Assembly: GCF_002015045.1 (NCBI RefSeq)
Contig: NZ_MUXX01000002.1
Location: forward strand, 1-64,000
DNA from: Haemophilus paraphrohaemolyticus
Lineage (GTDB): Bacteria > Pseudomonadota > Gammaproteobacteria > Enterobacterales > Pasteurellaceae
Direction: 5' to 3'
Length of the DNA: 64,000 bases
In this document: piece by piece, positions 18,498-30,628 of the stretch
Layout: every line of letters begins with the position of its first letter
Position numbering within the stretch: position 1 is the stretch's first letter
Notes under the pieces: model-generated
Seen by the model: only the letters and a program-made list of their open reading frames with translations
Databases searched by the model: none
What the model was told of the DNA's origin: nothing
Translations under genes and position numbers: made by a program

Positions 18498-18580
18498 TTG
18501 TAGTGTGTGTGAACAAAGTTCATGCACCAAGTTGGGTATGTTACGTGCATGAATTTTTCAAATTCATACTCCCTACAAGT
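18498..18580. repeat. 83-bp inverted-repeat element (MITE-like)
   Basis: The segment starts with CTTGTAGTGTGTGTGAA and ends with the near complement of it (TTCATACTCCCTACAAG). Inside are two smaller hairpins, GTGTGTGAAC-AAA-GTTCATGCAC and GTGCATGAAT...AATTCATACTC. A partial relative occurs at 46201-46246. It lies between moeA and the purF terminator. Confidence 0.6.
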
Positions 18581-18587
18581 TAAAGAG

Positions 18588-18612
18588 AAAGGGCATAAAA
18601 ACGCCCTTTTTT
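18588..18612 (-). terminator. purF terminator
   Basis: AAAGGGC (18588-18594) pairs with GCCCTTT (18603-18609) just downstream of the purF stop on the minus strand. T-rich sequence follows on both sides. Confidence 0.7.
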
Positions 18613-18636
18613 CTTAGTTTACCCGATTTTCACTGA

Positions 18637-20163
18637 TTATGCACTTGCACTGATATTGTGAATTTCTAAATTACCCGATTGAGCCGCATTTTTCGCTTTG
18701 GCTTTATCATTACGAGCATTGGCAATAGCATCTAAATAGGCTTTGTTCACATCGCCTGTGATGTATTCGCCCGTAAAGACAGAAGCGTCAAAGTTTTTGA
18801 TGGTAGGATTTTCAAGTTGTACCGCTTTAAAGAGTGAAGATAAATCTTGGAAAATCAATTTATCTACCCCGATCATTTCTGCGATTTGATCCACATCACG
18901 ATGGTAAGCGACTAACTCTTCGCTGGTTGGCATATCAATGCCGTATACGTTTGGATAACGAATTTCTGGTGCAGCCGATGCGAAATAGACTTTTTTGGCT
19001 CCTGCTGCACGTGCCATTTCAACAATCTGTTCAGAGGTTGTGCCACGTACGATAGAGTCATCGACTAATAATACATTTTTGCCTTTAAACTCTGCAACGA
19101 TTGCGTTAAGTTTACGGCGAACCGAGCTTTTACGCTGTGCTTGACCCGGCATAATAAAGGTGCGAGCTACATAGCGGTTTTTCACAAAACCTTGACGATA
19201 TGGTTTGTAAAGCACGTTGGCGATACGCACGGCAATGTCGTTTGAGGTTTCAGGCACAGGGATAACCACATCAATTTCATCCACAATTCTGCCCCATTCT
19301 CGTTTGATTTTTTCACCCAACATTTCCCCCATATGCACACGAGATGCGTAAACTGAAACGCCATCAATCACAGAATCTGGACGAGCAAAGTAAACGTATT
19401 CAAAAATACAAGGATTGAGCGTTGGGTTATCTGCACAAATTTGAGAATGAAGTTCGCCATCGAAAGTAATATAAATTGCTTCGCCTGGGAGTACATCACG
19501 TTCAAATTCAAAGCCAACAATGTCTAATGCCACACTTTCAGAAGCAAACATATATTCAGTTTTGCCGTCTACTACACGTTTACCCAATACAAGCGGTCTA
19601 ATTCCGAACGGATCGCGGAAAGCTACCATACCGTGCCCGATGATCATTGCGATACACGCATAAGCACCTTTGATGATCTGATTAGTTTTGCGAACGGTTT
19701 CAAAAATGTTTTCAGGTAAAAGGTGTGATGTTGGATATTGATCAAGATAGTGCGCAAAGATATTTAATAACGCTTCGGAATCAGAGTTGGTGTTCACGTG
19801 ACGACGTGCCTCGGTGAAAAGCAACGCTTTTAATTCTGCACTGTTGGTTAAGTTGCCGTTATGCACGAGCGTTAAACCGAACGGTGAGTTTACATAGAAT
19901 GGTTGTGCTTCTGAAACGCTTGAACTGCCCGCGGTTGGGTAGCGAACATGCCCAATTCCTGCATTACCTTGCAAGCGTAACATATGCTCTTGGTGGAAAA
20001 CCTCGCTTACCAAGCCATTAGCTTTACGTAAGCGGAAACGGTTTTCCTCATCAATAGTGACAATACCTGCGGCATCTTGCCCACGGTGTTGAAGTAATGT
20101 TAATCCATCATAAATCGCTTGGTTTACAGGCGATCCCCCAATAATCCCGACAATGCCGCACAT
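18637..20163 (-). CDS. purF: Amidophosphoribosyltransferase PurF
   Basis: A 508-residue enzyme for the first committed step of purine synthesis, PRPP + glutamine to phosphoribosylamine. The N-terminal Ntn-glutaminase starts [10 protein letters not shown], and Cys2 becomes the nucleophile after Met removal. HNGNLTN and [11 protein letters not shown] are present. The PRPP-binding loop [13 protein letters not shown] lies in the C-terminal domain. It follows cvpA by 13 bp, the usual cvpA-purF operon, and should share its PurR operator. The length equals the family norm (505). Confidence 0.97.
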   Translation of the reverse strand: MCGIVGIIGGSPVNQAIYDGLTLLQHRGQDAAGIVTIDEENRFRLRKANGLVSEVFHQEHMLRLQGNAGIGHVRYPTAGSSSVSEAQPFYVNSPFGLTLVHNGNLTNSAELKALLFTEARRHVNTNSDSEALLNIFAHYLDQYPTSHLLPENIFETVRKTNQIIKGAYACIAMIIGHGMVAFRDPFGIRPLVLGKRVVDGKTEYMFASESVALDIVGFEFERDVLPGEAIYITFDGELHSQICADNPTLNPCIFEYVYFARPDSVIDGVSVYASRVHMGEMLGEKIKREWGRIVDEIDVVIPVPETSNDIAVRIANVLYKPYRQGFVKNRYVARTFIMPGQAQRKSSVRRKLNAIVAEFKGKNVLLVDDSIVRGTTSEQIVEMARAAGAKKVYFASAAPEIRYPNVYGIDMPTSEELVAYHRDVDQIAEMIGVDKLIFQDLSSLFKAVQLENPTIKNFDASVFTGEYITGDVNKAYLDAIANARNDKAKAKNAAQSGNLEIHNISASA

Positions 20164-20176
20164 AAGAAAGTAACCT

Positions 20177-20683
20177 CTATTTAGTTGAATTTAAGAAACT
20201 GGAATTTGCCTGTAATTGCTCGAAGAACCATTGCACAATGAAGTCAAAATGAGGAATGAGTTGCGACTCTTTCCAAAGCTCATTTTGGCTTAGCGATGTG
20301 AAGGTATCAAGGAAGAAAAGTGCCACGGAGACAATTAAAATCCCACGCAATGCACCAAACGCCCCACCGAGAATACGGTCTGTAGTTGATAAAATGCCTG
20401 TGGTTGAAATAATTTTATTTAATAACGCATTGATGACACCGCAAATAATCAACACAATCACAAAAAGTGCTGTAGCTGCTACGCCATTGCGTAAATATTC
20501 TGAATTTTGTAAGTAAATAGAGTTAACTTGGGTAAGGTAACCACTCAAATAAGGATAAAAATTACTTGCTACCCAAAATGCCAATACCCAGCCAGCCAGT
20601 GATAATGCCTCACTTACAAAGCCACGCCATAAGCTAATCAGAATAGAAAAAGCAATCAAACCAACGATAATAATATCAACCAT
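20177..20683 (-). CDS. cvpA: CvpA family membrane protein
   Basis: A 168-residue inner-membrane protein with about four hydrophobic segments and the family motif [15 protein letters not shown] near the N-terminus. CvpA is needed for colicin V production in E. coli; its general role is not clear. I start at ATG 20683 ([12 protein letters not shown]) because AGAGG precedes it and homologues begin there; the longer frame from 20746 would read through the leader. It is the first gene of cvpA-purF, with a PurR box about 40 bp upstream. Confidence 0.9.
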   Translation of the reverse strand: MVDIIIVGLIAFSILISLWRGFVSEALSLAGWVLAFWVASNFYPYLSGYLTQVNSIYLQNSEYLRNGVAATALFVIVLIICGVINALLNKIISTTGILSTTDRILGGAFGALRGILIVSVALFFLDTFTSLSQNELWKESQLIPHFDFIVQWFFEQLQANSSFLNSTK

Positions 20684-20711
20684 AAAAACCTCTACGGGCA
20701 ATAGTCGCCCT

Positions 20712-20717
20712 ATTTTA
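20712..20717 (-). promoter_or_regulatory. cvpA-purF promoter -10 element
   Basis: TAAAAT on the minus strand lies between the PurR box and the cvpA start. The -35 region is weak. Confidence 0.45.
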
Positions 20718-20723
20718 CAAAAA

Positions 20724-20739
20724 AAGAAAACGTTTGCGT
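20724..20739. promoter_or_regulatory. PurR operator of cvpA-purF
   Basis: AAGAAAACGTTTGCGT differs from the purH and purT operators at one position (A for C at position 4). It lies 41 bp before cvpA, next to the -10. Confidence 0.85.
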
Positions 20740-20785
20740 AGTGCAAACTGTGGAAAAAACACCATTATTTTGATGAAAATGAGTA

Positions 20786-20876
20786 AGCGGTCGATTTTGC
20801 AGAATATTTTGCAAATCTTTTCTCTTTTTTGACCGCTAAAGGAAAATGCCTCTACGATTTTAACCGTAAAGGCATT
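20786..20876. repeat. Inverted uptake-sequence hairpin and second stem-loop in the cvpA/qmcA divergent region
   Basis: AGCGGTC (20786-20792) is inverted at 20831-20837 with an inner GATTTTGC/GCAAATC pairing. A second hairpin pairs AATGCCTCTACG (20845-20856) with CGTAAAGGCATT (20865-20876). Both lie between two divergent genes, so they are not ordinary 3' terminators. Confidence 0.5.
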
Positions 20877-20977
20877 GGTTGTTATTGTAACGGGAATTTT
20901 CTGCAGATTCTACTATAAAAAGTAAAACGAATTTGCTAGACTTTTCTTGGTTAAACAATCATCAGAGGGAGTAAAAA

Positions 20978-21895
20978 ATGTTAGATGGATTCACGCTTGC
21001 CGCCTTAATTTTTGTGGTATTTGTAGTGGTTATTTTATATTCCACCATTAAAACCGTGCCTCAAGGTTATAACTGGACGATTGAACGTTTTGGTCGCTAC
21101 ACTCGCACCTTAATGCCAGGACTGAATTTAGTCTTGCCGTTTATTGATCGTGTTGGTCGCAAAATCAATATGATGGAACAGGTATTGGATATTCCTTCGC
21201 AAGAAGTCATTTCTAAAGACAATGCGAATGTTGCTATTGATGCGGTTTGTTTTGTGCAAGTGATTGATGCTCGCAGTGCAGCATATGAAGTAAACCACCT
21301 TGAGCAGGCTATTATCAACTTAACAATGACCAATATTCGTACTGTTTTAGGATCGATGGAATTGGATGAAATGCTCTCACAACGAGATTCAATTAACAGC
21401 CGATTACTCGCAATCGTGGATGAAGCAACCAACCCTTGGGGCGTAAAAGTCACTCGTATTGAAATTCGTGATGTACGTCCACCGCGTGAGCTGATTGATT
21501 CAATGAATGCTCAAATGAAAGCGGAACGAAATAAACGTGCAGAAGTATTAGAGGCAGAAGGGATTCGCCAAGCTCAAATTTTACGTGCAGAAGGGGAAAA
21601 ACAGGCACGTATTTTGAAAGCGGAAGGTGAGCGTCAAGAAGCATTTTTACAAGCCGAAGCCCGTGAGCGTGCAGCTGAAGCGGAGGCAAAAGCAACACAG
21701 ATGGTTTCAGATGCAATTGCCAATGGTGATACCAAAGCAATTAACTATTTTATTGCACAAAAATACACCGAAGCATTAAAAGAGATTGGTGGTTCACAAA
21801 ATAGCAAAGTGGTGTTAATGCCACTTGAAGCGGGGAATTTAATTGGCTCTGTGGCGGGCATTGCTGAATTATTGAGAGGAGAAAAACGTTCATAA
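20978..21895 (+). CDS. qmcA: SPFH/Band-7 membrane protein QmcA
   Basis: A 305-residue stomatin-like protein. An N-terminal membrane helix (residues 5-22) precedes the SPFH domain ([43 protein letters not shown]). A long alanine/glutamate-rich helix with repeated AEGERQ-type units (about residues 185-255) probably forms the coiled oligomer. GAGGGAG precedes ATG 20978. It is paired with an NfeD-family gene 21 bp downstream, as in E. coli qmcA-ybbJ; the two families are commonly linked and act together in membrane microdomains. Confidence 0.93.
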   Translation: MLDGFTLAALIFVVFVVVILYSTIKTVPQGYNWTIERFGRYTRTLMPGLNLVLPFIDRVGRKINMMEQVLDIPSQEVISKDNANVAIDAVCFVQVIDARSAAYEVNHLEQAIINLTMTNIRTVLGSMELDEMLSQRDSINSRLLAIVDEATNPWGVKVTRIEIRDVRPPRELIDSMNAQMKAERNKRAEVLEAEGIRQAQILRAEGEKQARILKAEGERQEAFLQAEARERAAEAEAKATQMVSDAIANGDTKAINYFIAQKYTEALKEIGGSQNSKVVLMPLEAGNLIGSVAGIAELLRGEKRS

Positions 21896-21916
21896 TACAT
21901 AATATTAGAGGATAAC

Positions 21917-22372
21917 ATGATGGATTGGCTTACAACTTGGTCATTATGGCATTGGCTGATTTTAGGTTTTATGTTGCTGATTTGCGAGGTGCTCACGCCT
22001 GGTGTTTTCTTAATGTGGTGGGGATTTTCTGCTTTAGTGACGGCACTATTACAATGGCTTTTCCCTGCATTACCGCTCTCTGTCTTTGCAATTTTTTACG
22101 CTGTTTTAGCCTGTATTCTTTCCGTGATTTGGTGGAAATATCAAAATGGGAAAGATCGCCAAGCACAATCACATTCTAGTTTAAATCAACGCGATCACGC
22201 TCTGATTGGTAAATTTGGCACAGTGCAAGAAATTTCACCTAATGGCATTGGTCGAGGTATCTTTGGTGATACCACTTGGCGAATTCAAGGCGAGCAACTC
22301 GCTGTAGGTGATTTGATTTATGTTGAGCGAGTAGAAGGGATTACGTTAATTGTTAAAAAGCCCAATAAATAA
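21917..22372 (+). CDS. ybbJ: NfeD-like membrane protein (YbbJ)
   Basis: A 151-residue protein of the short NfeD class. Two or three membrane helices (about residues 10-75, including LMWWGFSALVTALLQW) are followed by a soluble OB-fold (ALIGKFGTVQEISPNGIGRGIFGDTTW). AGAGGATAAC precedes the ATG. It is the partner of qmcA in the same operon. An inverted uptake-sequence hairpin follows between it and rnhA. Confidence 0.88.
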   Translation: MMDWLTTWSLWHWLILGFMLLICEVLTPGVFLMWWGFSALVTALLQWLFPALPLSVFAIFYAVLACILSVIWWKYQNGKDRQAQSHSSLNQRDHALIGKFGTVQEISPNGIGRGIFGDTTWRIQGEQLAVGDLIYVERVEGITLIVKKPNK

Positions 22373-22380
22373 ACAAAAAT

Positions 22381-22423
22381 AAGCGGTAGTATTTTGCAAA
22401 TGTTTCGCAAAATATAACCGCTT
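22381..22423. terminator. Inverted uptake-signal hairpin between ybbJ and rnhA
   Basis: AAGCGGT (22381-22387) and ACCGCTT (22417-22423) are uptake-signal cores in inverted orientation. The stem extends to 15 of 17 pairs with ATTTTGC/GCAAAAT and a 9-nt loop. It lies between convergent genes and probably ends both transcripts. Confidence 0.6.
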
Positions 22424-22429
22424 GAATAT

Positions 22430-22894
22430 TTAAATTTCTGGATTGTATCCAACATCTTCCAAACTAGGGTTATTCGCTCCTTGTTTGGCAAGTTCATCAC
22501 AAATTTCATTTTCACGATGCCCTGAATGCCCTTTTACCCAGGTCCATTCTATTTGGTGGCGTTGAATTTCTTGATCTAAAGCTATCCACAAATCTTTATT
22601 TTTTACTGGTTTTTTATCACTCGTTTTCCAATCGTTTTTTTTCCAGTTAAAAATCCATTTTTGAATGCCGTTCTTCATATATTGGCTATCAGAATTTAGC
22701 TCGACCATACAAGGTTCTTTTAACATTGATAAAGCTTCAATCACTGCACGCAATTCCATACGGTTATTGGTGGTTTGAAAATACCCTTTGCTCACTGTTT
22801 TCTCGTGCTGGTTGTAACGCAGTAAAATCCCAACACCACCTTTTCCTGGATTACCTAAACAAGAACCATCGGTAAAAATTTCGACTTTTTTCAT
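22430..22894 (-). CDS. rnhA: Ribonuclease HI
   Basis: A 154-residue endonuclease that cuts RNA in RNA-DNA hybrids. The four catalytic acids are visible in [28 protein letters not shown] and the C-terminal [15 protein letters not shown]. The length matches E. coli (155). I take ATG 22894 ([10 protein letters not shown]); the longer frame to 22933 runs through the argG terminator hairpin. No clear Shine-Dalgarno precedes the ATG, only an A-rich stretch. It lies directly downstream of argG and its terminator. Confidence 0.95.
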   Translation of the reverse strand: MKKVEIFTDGSCLGNPGKGGVGILLRYNQHEKTVSKGYFQTTNNRMELRAVIEALSMLKEPCMVELNSDSQYMKNGIQKWIFNWKKNDWKTSDKKPVKNKDLWIALDQEIQRHQIEWTWVKGHSGHRENEICDELAKQGANNPSLEDVGYNPEI

Positions 22895-22912
22895 TTTAGT
22901 TTTAAATACAAA

Positions 22913-22931
22913 GGGCGTGTTCAACACGCCC
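22913..22931 (-). terminator. argG terminator
   Basis: GGGCGTGT (22913-22920) pairs with ACACGCCC (22924-22931) with a 3-nt loop, followed on the minus strand by TTTGTATTT. It lies between argG and the rnhA start. Confidence 0.75.
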
Positions 22932-22976
22932 ATACCTTATTGATTTATATAACAAATTTTATTTGTCATTGACTGA

Positions 22977-24404
<1,428 letters not shown>

Positions 24405-24496
24405 TCATCTAAAATTTAGCTGAATTGTTGAATTTACTATTTTTGCAAACTTTATCGAAAAATCAGCCGCTTGAAATAAATAAAAAGAGTCTCAAA

Positions 24497-25534
24497 ATGA
24501 AAAAAATCCTTGTTATCCGCAACGATAAAATCGGTGATTTTATGGTCTGCTTTCCCGCTTTTGCGATGCTCAAACAATCGTTACCCGATGTCGAAATTAC
24601 CGCACTTGTGCCAAGCTACACTGCACCGCTAGCGGAACTTTGCCCTTCAATTGATAAGGTCATCATTGATGCCTCAAACAAAAAAAATTCTGCAGCATTT
24701 CAACAAGTATTACAAGCGGTCAAAAAAGAGCAATTTGATGCCGTAATTTCATTTGTATCTGATTGGTATAACGCTAAACTCACGTGGAAAAGCGGGATAA
24801 AATATCGTCTTGCTCCTGCAACAAAGTTGTTTCAATTTTTATATAACCATCGCTTAACCCAGCGCCGTTCTCAATCAACAAAAGCGGAATCGGCATACAA
24901 TTTAGATTTGGCTCGTGCATTTTTAGAAAAACAAGATATTCCTGTTGTTGAACCTTCTGTGCCTTATTTGCAATTTAGTGAACAAGAGATCTCCACACAA
25001 AAAACCAAATTAGCAAAACTCTTAGGCATTTCACCCGCTTGCAAATGGGTCTTTGTGCATAGTTCTACTGGTGGTTCAGCAACCAGCCTTTCGCTTGAAC
25101 AATATGCGACATTACTTAATAACTTAACCGAGCACTTTGATTGCCAAGTAATTTTAACCGCGGGAAAAGGCGAGGAAGAGCGAGCAAATGCATTGGCATC
25201 TCAACTTACGCCAAAAGCGGCGGTTTATGCCAAAAATGATGGCTTGCAAGATTTTAGCCGTTCAATTGCTTGTGCCGATCTTTTTATTGCAGGTTCAACA
25301 GGTCCGTTACATATTGCGGGAGCATTAAACGTGCCAACTATCGGCTTCTACCCAAGCCGACTTTCTGCCCAACCACAACGTTGGCGACCAATTAACGCAG
25401 AGGGAAAACATCTTGCTTTTATGCCGCCATTAGCACACGATTGTGCTTCGCAGATGAATTTGAGCCTAATTTCTATCGAGAATGCACTCAAAGAGATTAT
25501 CCCTTTTGTGGCAATAAATTGGCAAAAAGCCTAG
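24497..25534 (+). CDS. Glycosyltransferase family 9 (heptosyltransferase-like)
   Basis: A 345-residue GT9 protein of the kind that adds heptose or related sugars to the lipooligosaccharide inner core at the cytoplasmic face. The family N-terminus KILVIRNDKIGDFMVCFPA is clear. The C-terminal half holds VFVHSSTGG and the donor-binding block CADLFIAGSTGPLHIAGAL, then PTIGFYP. ATG 24497 is chosen because the GT9 fold begins at once after it; the frame from 24425 adds an unsupported leader. It stands between divergent argG and the PBP7-like gene. It resembles an uncharacterised heptosyltransferase-like protein in Haemophilus; acceptor and sugar are not deducible. Confidence 0.85.
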   Translation: MKKILVIRNDKIGDFMVCFPAFAMLKQSLPDVEITALVPSYTAPLAELCPSIDKVIIDASNKKNSAAFQQVLQAVKKEQFDAVISFVSDWYNAKLTWKSGIKYRLAPATKLFQFLYNHRLTQRRSQSTKAESAYNLDLARAFLEKQDIPVVEPSVPYLQFSEQEISTQKTKLAKLLGISPACKWVFVHSSTGGSATSLSLEQYATLLNNLTEHFDCQVILTAGKGEEERANALASQLTPKAAVYAKNDGLQDFSRSIACADLFIAGSTGPLHIAGALNVPTIGFYPSRLSAQPQRWRPINAEGKHLAFMPPLAHDCASQMNLSLISIENALKEIIPFVAINWQKA

Positions 25535-25610
25535 CTCTTTCAATGGTCTAGTCAAGAGAAATTTGTTACACTAGACCCCTTTATTAGCCTACAATATATC
25601 CATTCACATT

Positions 25611-26432
25611 ATGTTTAAAAAAATTCTGCTTTCCTGTTTAGCTATGCCAAGTATCGCATTGGCACAATCTTACGTTGTCTATGATTTTACTCACGATCGC
25701 GTGCTTGAAAGTCGCGATCCTCATTCTGCTCAACCCATTGCGTCTGTCACTAAATTGATGACGGCAAATATCTTTTTAGAAAATAATAAACAGAAAAACT
25801 GTATAGCATCTATTACGCACGACGATGTGGATACCATTAAAGGCACGAACACAAAACTGCCAAGAAATACACCAATTTCGTGTGATGAATTATTAAAAGC
25901 GATGATTGTGCACTCTGATAATTATGCCGCTCACGCTCTTTCTCGCTCAGCAGGAATAAGCCGTGCTCAGTTCATTCAAAAAATGAATGAAAAGGCTCGT
26001 CAATTAGGTATGACAGCAACCCACTTTAGTGATAGCTCTGGTTTATCAAGTAGTAACGTGTCTAGTGCGATGGATTTGGTGAAATTGGCGAAATACTCGT
26101 TGAAAAAGCCTGAATTACAAAAATTATCGAATGAAAGAGCAACGCTTGTGCAAGTGGGCAATCGCCGTGTATTTATGCAAAATACCAGTGCATTAGTGCG
26201 AGAAGAGATTTTCGATGCAGCATTGAATAAAACAGGATATATTCGTGAGTCGGGTTACAACTTGGTGTTTGTAAATAAACATCGTTGTGGTAATAATGCG
26301 ACCATTGGCGTAATTAGTTTGAATAATCGTAGTTCTGCCAAGCGGTCAAATTTTACGAAAACTAAGCTAGAACAATATGGTTGTGCGAGTTTGGCTCACA
26401 ATCATCATTTTTCAGATAATGATGATTCATAA
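25611..26432 (+). CDS. pbpG: PBP7-like D-alanyl-D-alanine endopeptidase (peptidase S11)
   Basis: A 273-residue periplasmic penicillin-binding protein. A signal peptide (MFKKILLSCLAMPSIALA) precedes the catalytic domain. The three active-site motifs are all present: SVTKLM (S-x-x-K), SDN (S-x-N) and KTGYI. The architecture and lack of a C-terminal amphipathic anchor fit PbpG (PBP7), which cleaves peptide cross-links in murein, rather than DacA/DacC. The C-terminus is His/Asp-rich (HNHHFSDNDD). No clear ribosome-binding site precedes the ATG. It is monocistronic, upstream of groESL. Confidence 0.88.
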   Translation: MFKKILLSCLAMPSIALAQSYVVYDFTHDRVLESRDPHSAQPIASVTKLMTANIFLENNKQKNCIASITHDDVDTIKGTNTKLPRNTPISCDELLKAMIVHSDNYAAHALSRSAGISRAQFIQKMNEKARQLGMTATHFSDSSGLSSSNVSSAMDLVKLAKYSLKKPELQKLSNERATLVQVGNRRVFMQNTSALVREEIFDAALNKTGYIRESGYNLVFVNKHRCGNNATIGVISLNNRSSAKRSNFTKTKLEQYGCASLAHNHHFSDNDDS

Positions 26433-26460
26433 TCTATGTACTAATTTTTTTATTTTTGCC

Positions 26461-26488
26461 CTTGAAAATGCCGAGTATAGCTCCATTT
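26461..26488 (+). promoter_or_regulatory. Heat-shock (sigma-32) promoter of groESL
   Basis: CTTGAAA (26461-26467) and CTCCATTT (26481-26488) are 13 bp apart, close to the RpoH consensus CTTGAAA-N11-16-CCCCATNT. The promoter of clpB has the same spacing and -10. Confidence 0.85.
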
Positions 26489-26546
26489 AATTGGGCGTAA
26501 CGCCAAAAGGCGTAAATTGTTTAATTTTTAACAGAGGATTTGAAAT

Positions 26547-26837
26547 ATGGCTCTTCGTCCATTACACGATAAAGTAATTTTAAAACGTGAAGAAGTAGAA
26601 ACAAAATCAGCAGGCGGTATCGTTTTAACTGGTTCTGCAGCAACCAAATCTACCCGTGGTAAAGTAATTGCTGTGGGAACAGGTCGTTTATTAGAAAATG
26701 GCAATGTTCAGCCTTTAGCGGTAAAAGTTGGCGATGTAGTGATCTTCAACGAAGGTTATGGCGTAAAATCAGAAAAAATTGATGGCGAAGAAGTGTTAAT
26801 TCTTTCTGAAAACGATATTTTGGCGATTGTAGAATAA
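26547..26837 (+). CDS. groES: Co-chaperonin GroES
   Basis: A 96-residue protein that forms the seven-membered lid of the GroEL chamber. The sequence [16 protein letters not shown] and the mobile loop [14 protein letters not shown] match the family end to end, with the usual length (97). AGAGG precedes the ATG. It is the first gene of groES-groEL, with a 19-bp gap, transcribed from a heat-shock promoter. No CIRCE element is present. Confidence 0.98.
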   Translation: MALRPLHDKVILKREEVETKSAGGIVLTGSAATKSTRGKVIAVGTGRLLENGNVQPLAVKVGDVVIFNEGYGVKSEKIDGEEVLILSENDILAIVE

Positions 26838-26841
26838 TTAA

Positions 26842-28500
<1,659 letters not shown>

Positions 28501-28520
28501 TTCTCCCTATTTCTTAAAGC

Positions 28521-28550
28521 AACACCCGAGTGAAAACTCGGGTGTTTTTT
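28521..28550 (+). terminator. groESL terminator
   Basis: AACACCCGAG (28521-28530) pairs perfectly with CTCGGGTGTT, followed by T-run to 28550. Confidence 0.9.
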
Positions 28551-28567
28551 AGGAATGGCAAACAAAA

Positions 28568-29632
28568 TCACTGCTCTACTTTTTCTTTAGTATTTTTCAC
28601 AAATACCTCTTTCTGCTCCGAATTCACCAACGACAAATAAATCTCCTTACTCATCGCTTTTAAGCTCGGTTTTTCGTGAGGTTGGAACATCATAGGGCGA
28701 CAAAATTCCATTGCTTTAATACCTAATCGGGCGGTTAAAATCCCTACGCCTAAGCCTTGGATGACTTGCCCAAAGAGTTTACGTAGCACATTATGCGACA
28801 ACATGCCTGCAACAAGTTCTGTTGTGCCTGCAAAGGCCATATTCTTTATCACCATTTTGAACAAGTGCAAACGGCTGAAATAGCCTAATTCCATCCCATA
28901 AATACAGGTAATTTTGTTGATTAATGCAAAATTTCGCCATGCAACCATCAACACGTCAGCAATAGCGACAGGGCTTAATGCTACAATCACTGCATTATCT
29001 CGGGCATGTTTGGCAATCAGCTTTTGAGCTTGTTTATCCATCGGCGAAAGCACAGTTTGGCTAAACATCGTCATCACTTGTTCTGAATTGTGATATTCGT
29101 TGATTTGCGATAACCACTGTTTTTGGCTTTGTTCAAGTTGCGGTGTTATTTGCATTTGCTCAAGTAATTGTCTGCAAAAGATCTGCGATTTTTCACCGCT
29201 TGTCGTCGGTAATTCGGCTCGATATTGCTCCGCCTCTTGTTGCATAAGTTCGTGCTGTCTGAGTTTGCGTAGTTTTCGCCACTCTTGGAAAATGGTTCCC
29301 ACGCCTGTTAAGCTGATTAATAAAAAGGCAACCGCAAAGAAAAGCGTAATCCATTGTTGATCCGTAATAGCATTTACAATCCATTGCACGCCTTGGGCAA
29401 GCAAGGCAATACAAAATAACATGAGAGAGGTCATTATCAGGCGGATGCGAAAACGTGAAGGTTTGAAATCTTCTTCAAAAAGCAAATCACCTTCCACTTC
29501 GCGATTCTCTTCCAAGTTCTGATAGGCGTTTAAATCTTCTTCCAACACATCCTTTTCGCTAAACTCTTGCTTCGCTTGGTAACGTTCTCGAGGTTCGATA
29601 ATATCTTCTTCGCTAAAAATCTGTTTTTGCAT
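28568..29632 (-). CDS. ycjF: YcjF-like inner-membrane protein (TIGR01620/DUF697)
   Basis: A 354-residue membrane protein of unknown function. The N-terminal 60 residues are acidic and low in complexity (EENREVEGDLLFEEDF). Two membrane helices lie at about residues 65-110 (LIMTSLMLFCIALLAQGVQ and WITLFFAVAFLLISLTGVG), then a charged helical segment, then the DUF697 region (HARDNAVIVALSPVAIADVL, GGxx-like AGTTELVAGML). AAGGAG precedes ATG 29632, which lies 1 nt after the dusC stop, so the two are coupled. In E. coli its partner is the GTPase-like YcjX; ycjX is not next to it here. Confidence 0.85.
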   Translation of the reverse strand: MQKQIFSEEDIIEPRERYQAKQEFSEKDVLEEDLNAYQNLEENREVEGDLLFEEDFKPSRFRIRLIMTSLMLFCIALLAQGVQWIVNAITDQQWITLFFAVAFLLISLTGVGTIFQEWRKLRKLRQHELMQQEAEQYRAELPTTSGEKSQIFCRQLLEQMQITPQLEQSQKQWLSQINEYHNSEQVMTMFSQTVLSPMDKQAQKLIAKHARDNAVIVALSPVAIADVLMVAWRNFALINKITCIYGMELGYFSRLHLFKMVIKNMAFAGTTELVAGMLSHNVLRKLFGQVIQGLGVGILTARLGIKAMEFCRPMMFQPHEKPSLKAMSKEIYLSLVNSEQKEVFVKNTKEKVEQ

Positions 29633-29633
29633 T

Positions 29634-30587
29634 TTACGCTCCTTTTTCGACCGCTTGCTCAATATGCTTTTTCAAGCCCTCATATCCGTGTTCGGTTTTC
29701 AAAATTTGGAACAGCTGCATTGCTTCTGGGTACTCTTTATCCAAATAATGCAGCCACTGTTTGATGCGTGCCACGTGGTAAAAGCCAGAATCGTGCTCAT
29801 TTTCCATTTGTACATATTGATAAAGCAGTTGCAGCACTTCTGCCCACGGCATTTTGGCTTGATTGAATTTCACCACTCGGCTTAAATTTGGGGTATTCAA
29901 GGCTCCGCGACCAATCATTAAACGGCTGCAAGCGGTGATTTCTTGGCATTGTTTTGCAGAGACATAATCCCAAATTTCGCCATTGGCAATCACAGGAATG
30001 CTCAACCGCTTTTGAATATCACCAATCGCTTGCCAGTTTATCCGCTCGGCACGGTAGCCGTCCATTTTGGTTCGACCGTGTACGGTAATTTCATTCGCAC
30101 CACCTTGTGCTACCGCATCGGCAATTTCAAAACATTGTTCGGCACTATCCCAACCTAAACGTACTTTTACCGAGACGGTTTGCTCTTTTGGCACAGCTGC
30201 TCGAATGGCTTTGGTCGCTTGATAGATCAACTCAGGCGTTTTTAATAATGCAGCTCCGCCTTGGCTGCCATTTACCGTTTTGGACGGACAACCACAGTTG
30301 AGATCAACTCCGTGCGAACCCAATTCAATCGCTAGCATTGCATTTTCTGCTAACCATTCTGGATATTGCCCCAATAGCTGCACGCGGACAGGCGTGTCCG
30401 AAGCGGTTAAGCCTTGATTGTGCAATTCAGGGCAGACGCGATAAAAAGTTTTGCGAGGCAGTTTTTGATCAACCACGCGGACAAATTCAGAAATACAAAT
30501 ATCGTAATCGTTCACTGCGGTTAAAAGCTGACGAACAAAGGGATCTAATACGCCCTGCATTGGGGCTAAAATCACTTGAGGTATCAT
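29634..30587 (-). CDS. dusC: tRNA-dihydrouridine(16) synthase DusC
   Basis: A 317-residue flavoenzyme that reduces U16 in tRNA. It opens with [18 protein letters not shown]. The catalytic Cys lies in [21 protein letters not shown], followed by [19 protein letters not shown] and [12 protein letters not shown]. The MQGVLD and KMDGY signatures separate DusC from DusA and DusB. It is upstream of ycjF in one transcription unit. With dusB at 4347 it gives two of the three usual Dus enzymes in this window. Confidence 0.95.
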   Translation of the reverse strand: MIPQVILAPMQGVLDPFVRQLLTAVNDYDICISEFVRVVDQKLPRKTFYRVCPELHNQGLTASDTPVRVQLLGQYPEWLAENAMLAIELGSHGVDLNCGCPSKTVNGSQGGAALLKTPELIYQATKAIRAAVPKEQTVSVKVRLGWDSAEQCFEIADAVAQGGANEITVHGRTKMDGYRAERINWQAIGDIQKRLSIPVIANGEIWDYVSAKQCQEITACSRLMIGRGALNTPNLSRVVKFNQAKMPWAEVLQLLYQYVQMENEHDSGFYHVARIKQWLHYLDKEYPEAMQLFQILKTEHGYEGLKKHIEQAVEKGA

Positions 30588-30628
30588 ACAAAAAAGAACG
30601 GATAACCCATGTTATCCATTATAAACTC

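Noticed and set aside
26433..26546. CIRCE element before groES
   Set aside because: No TTAGCACTC-N9-GAGTGCTAA is present; a sigma-32 promoter is.
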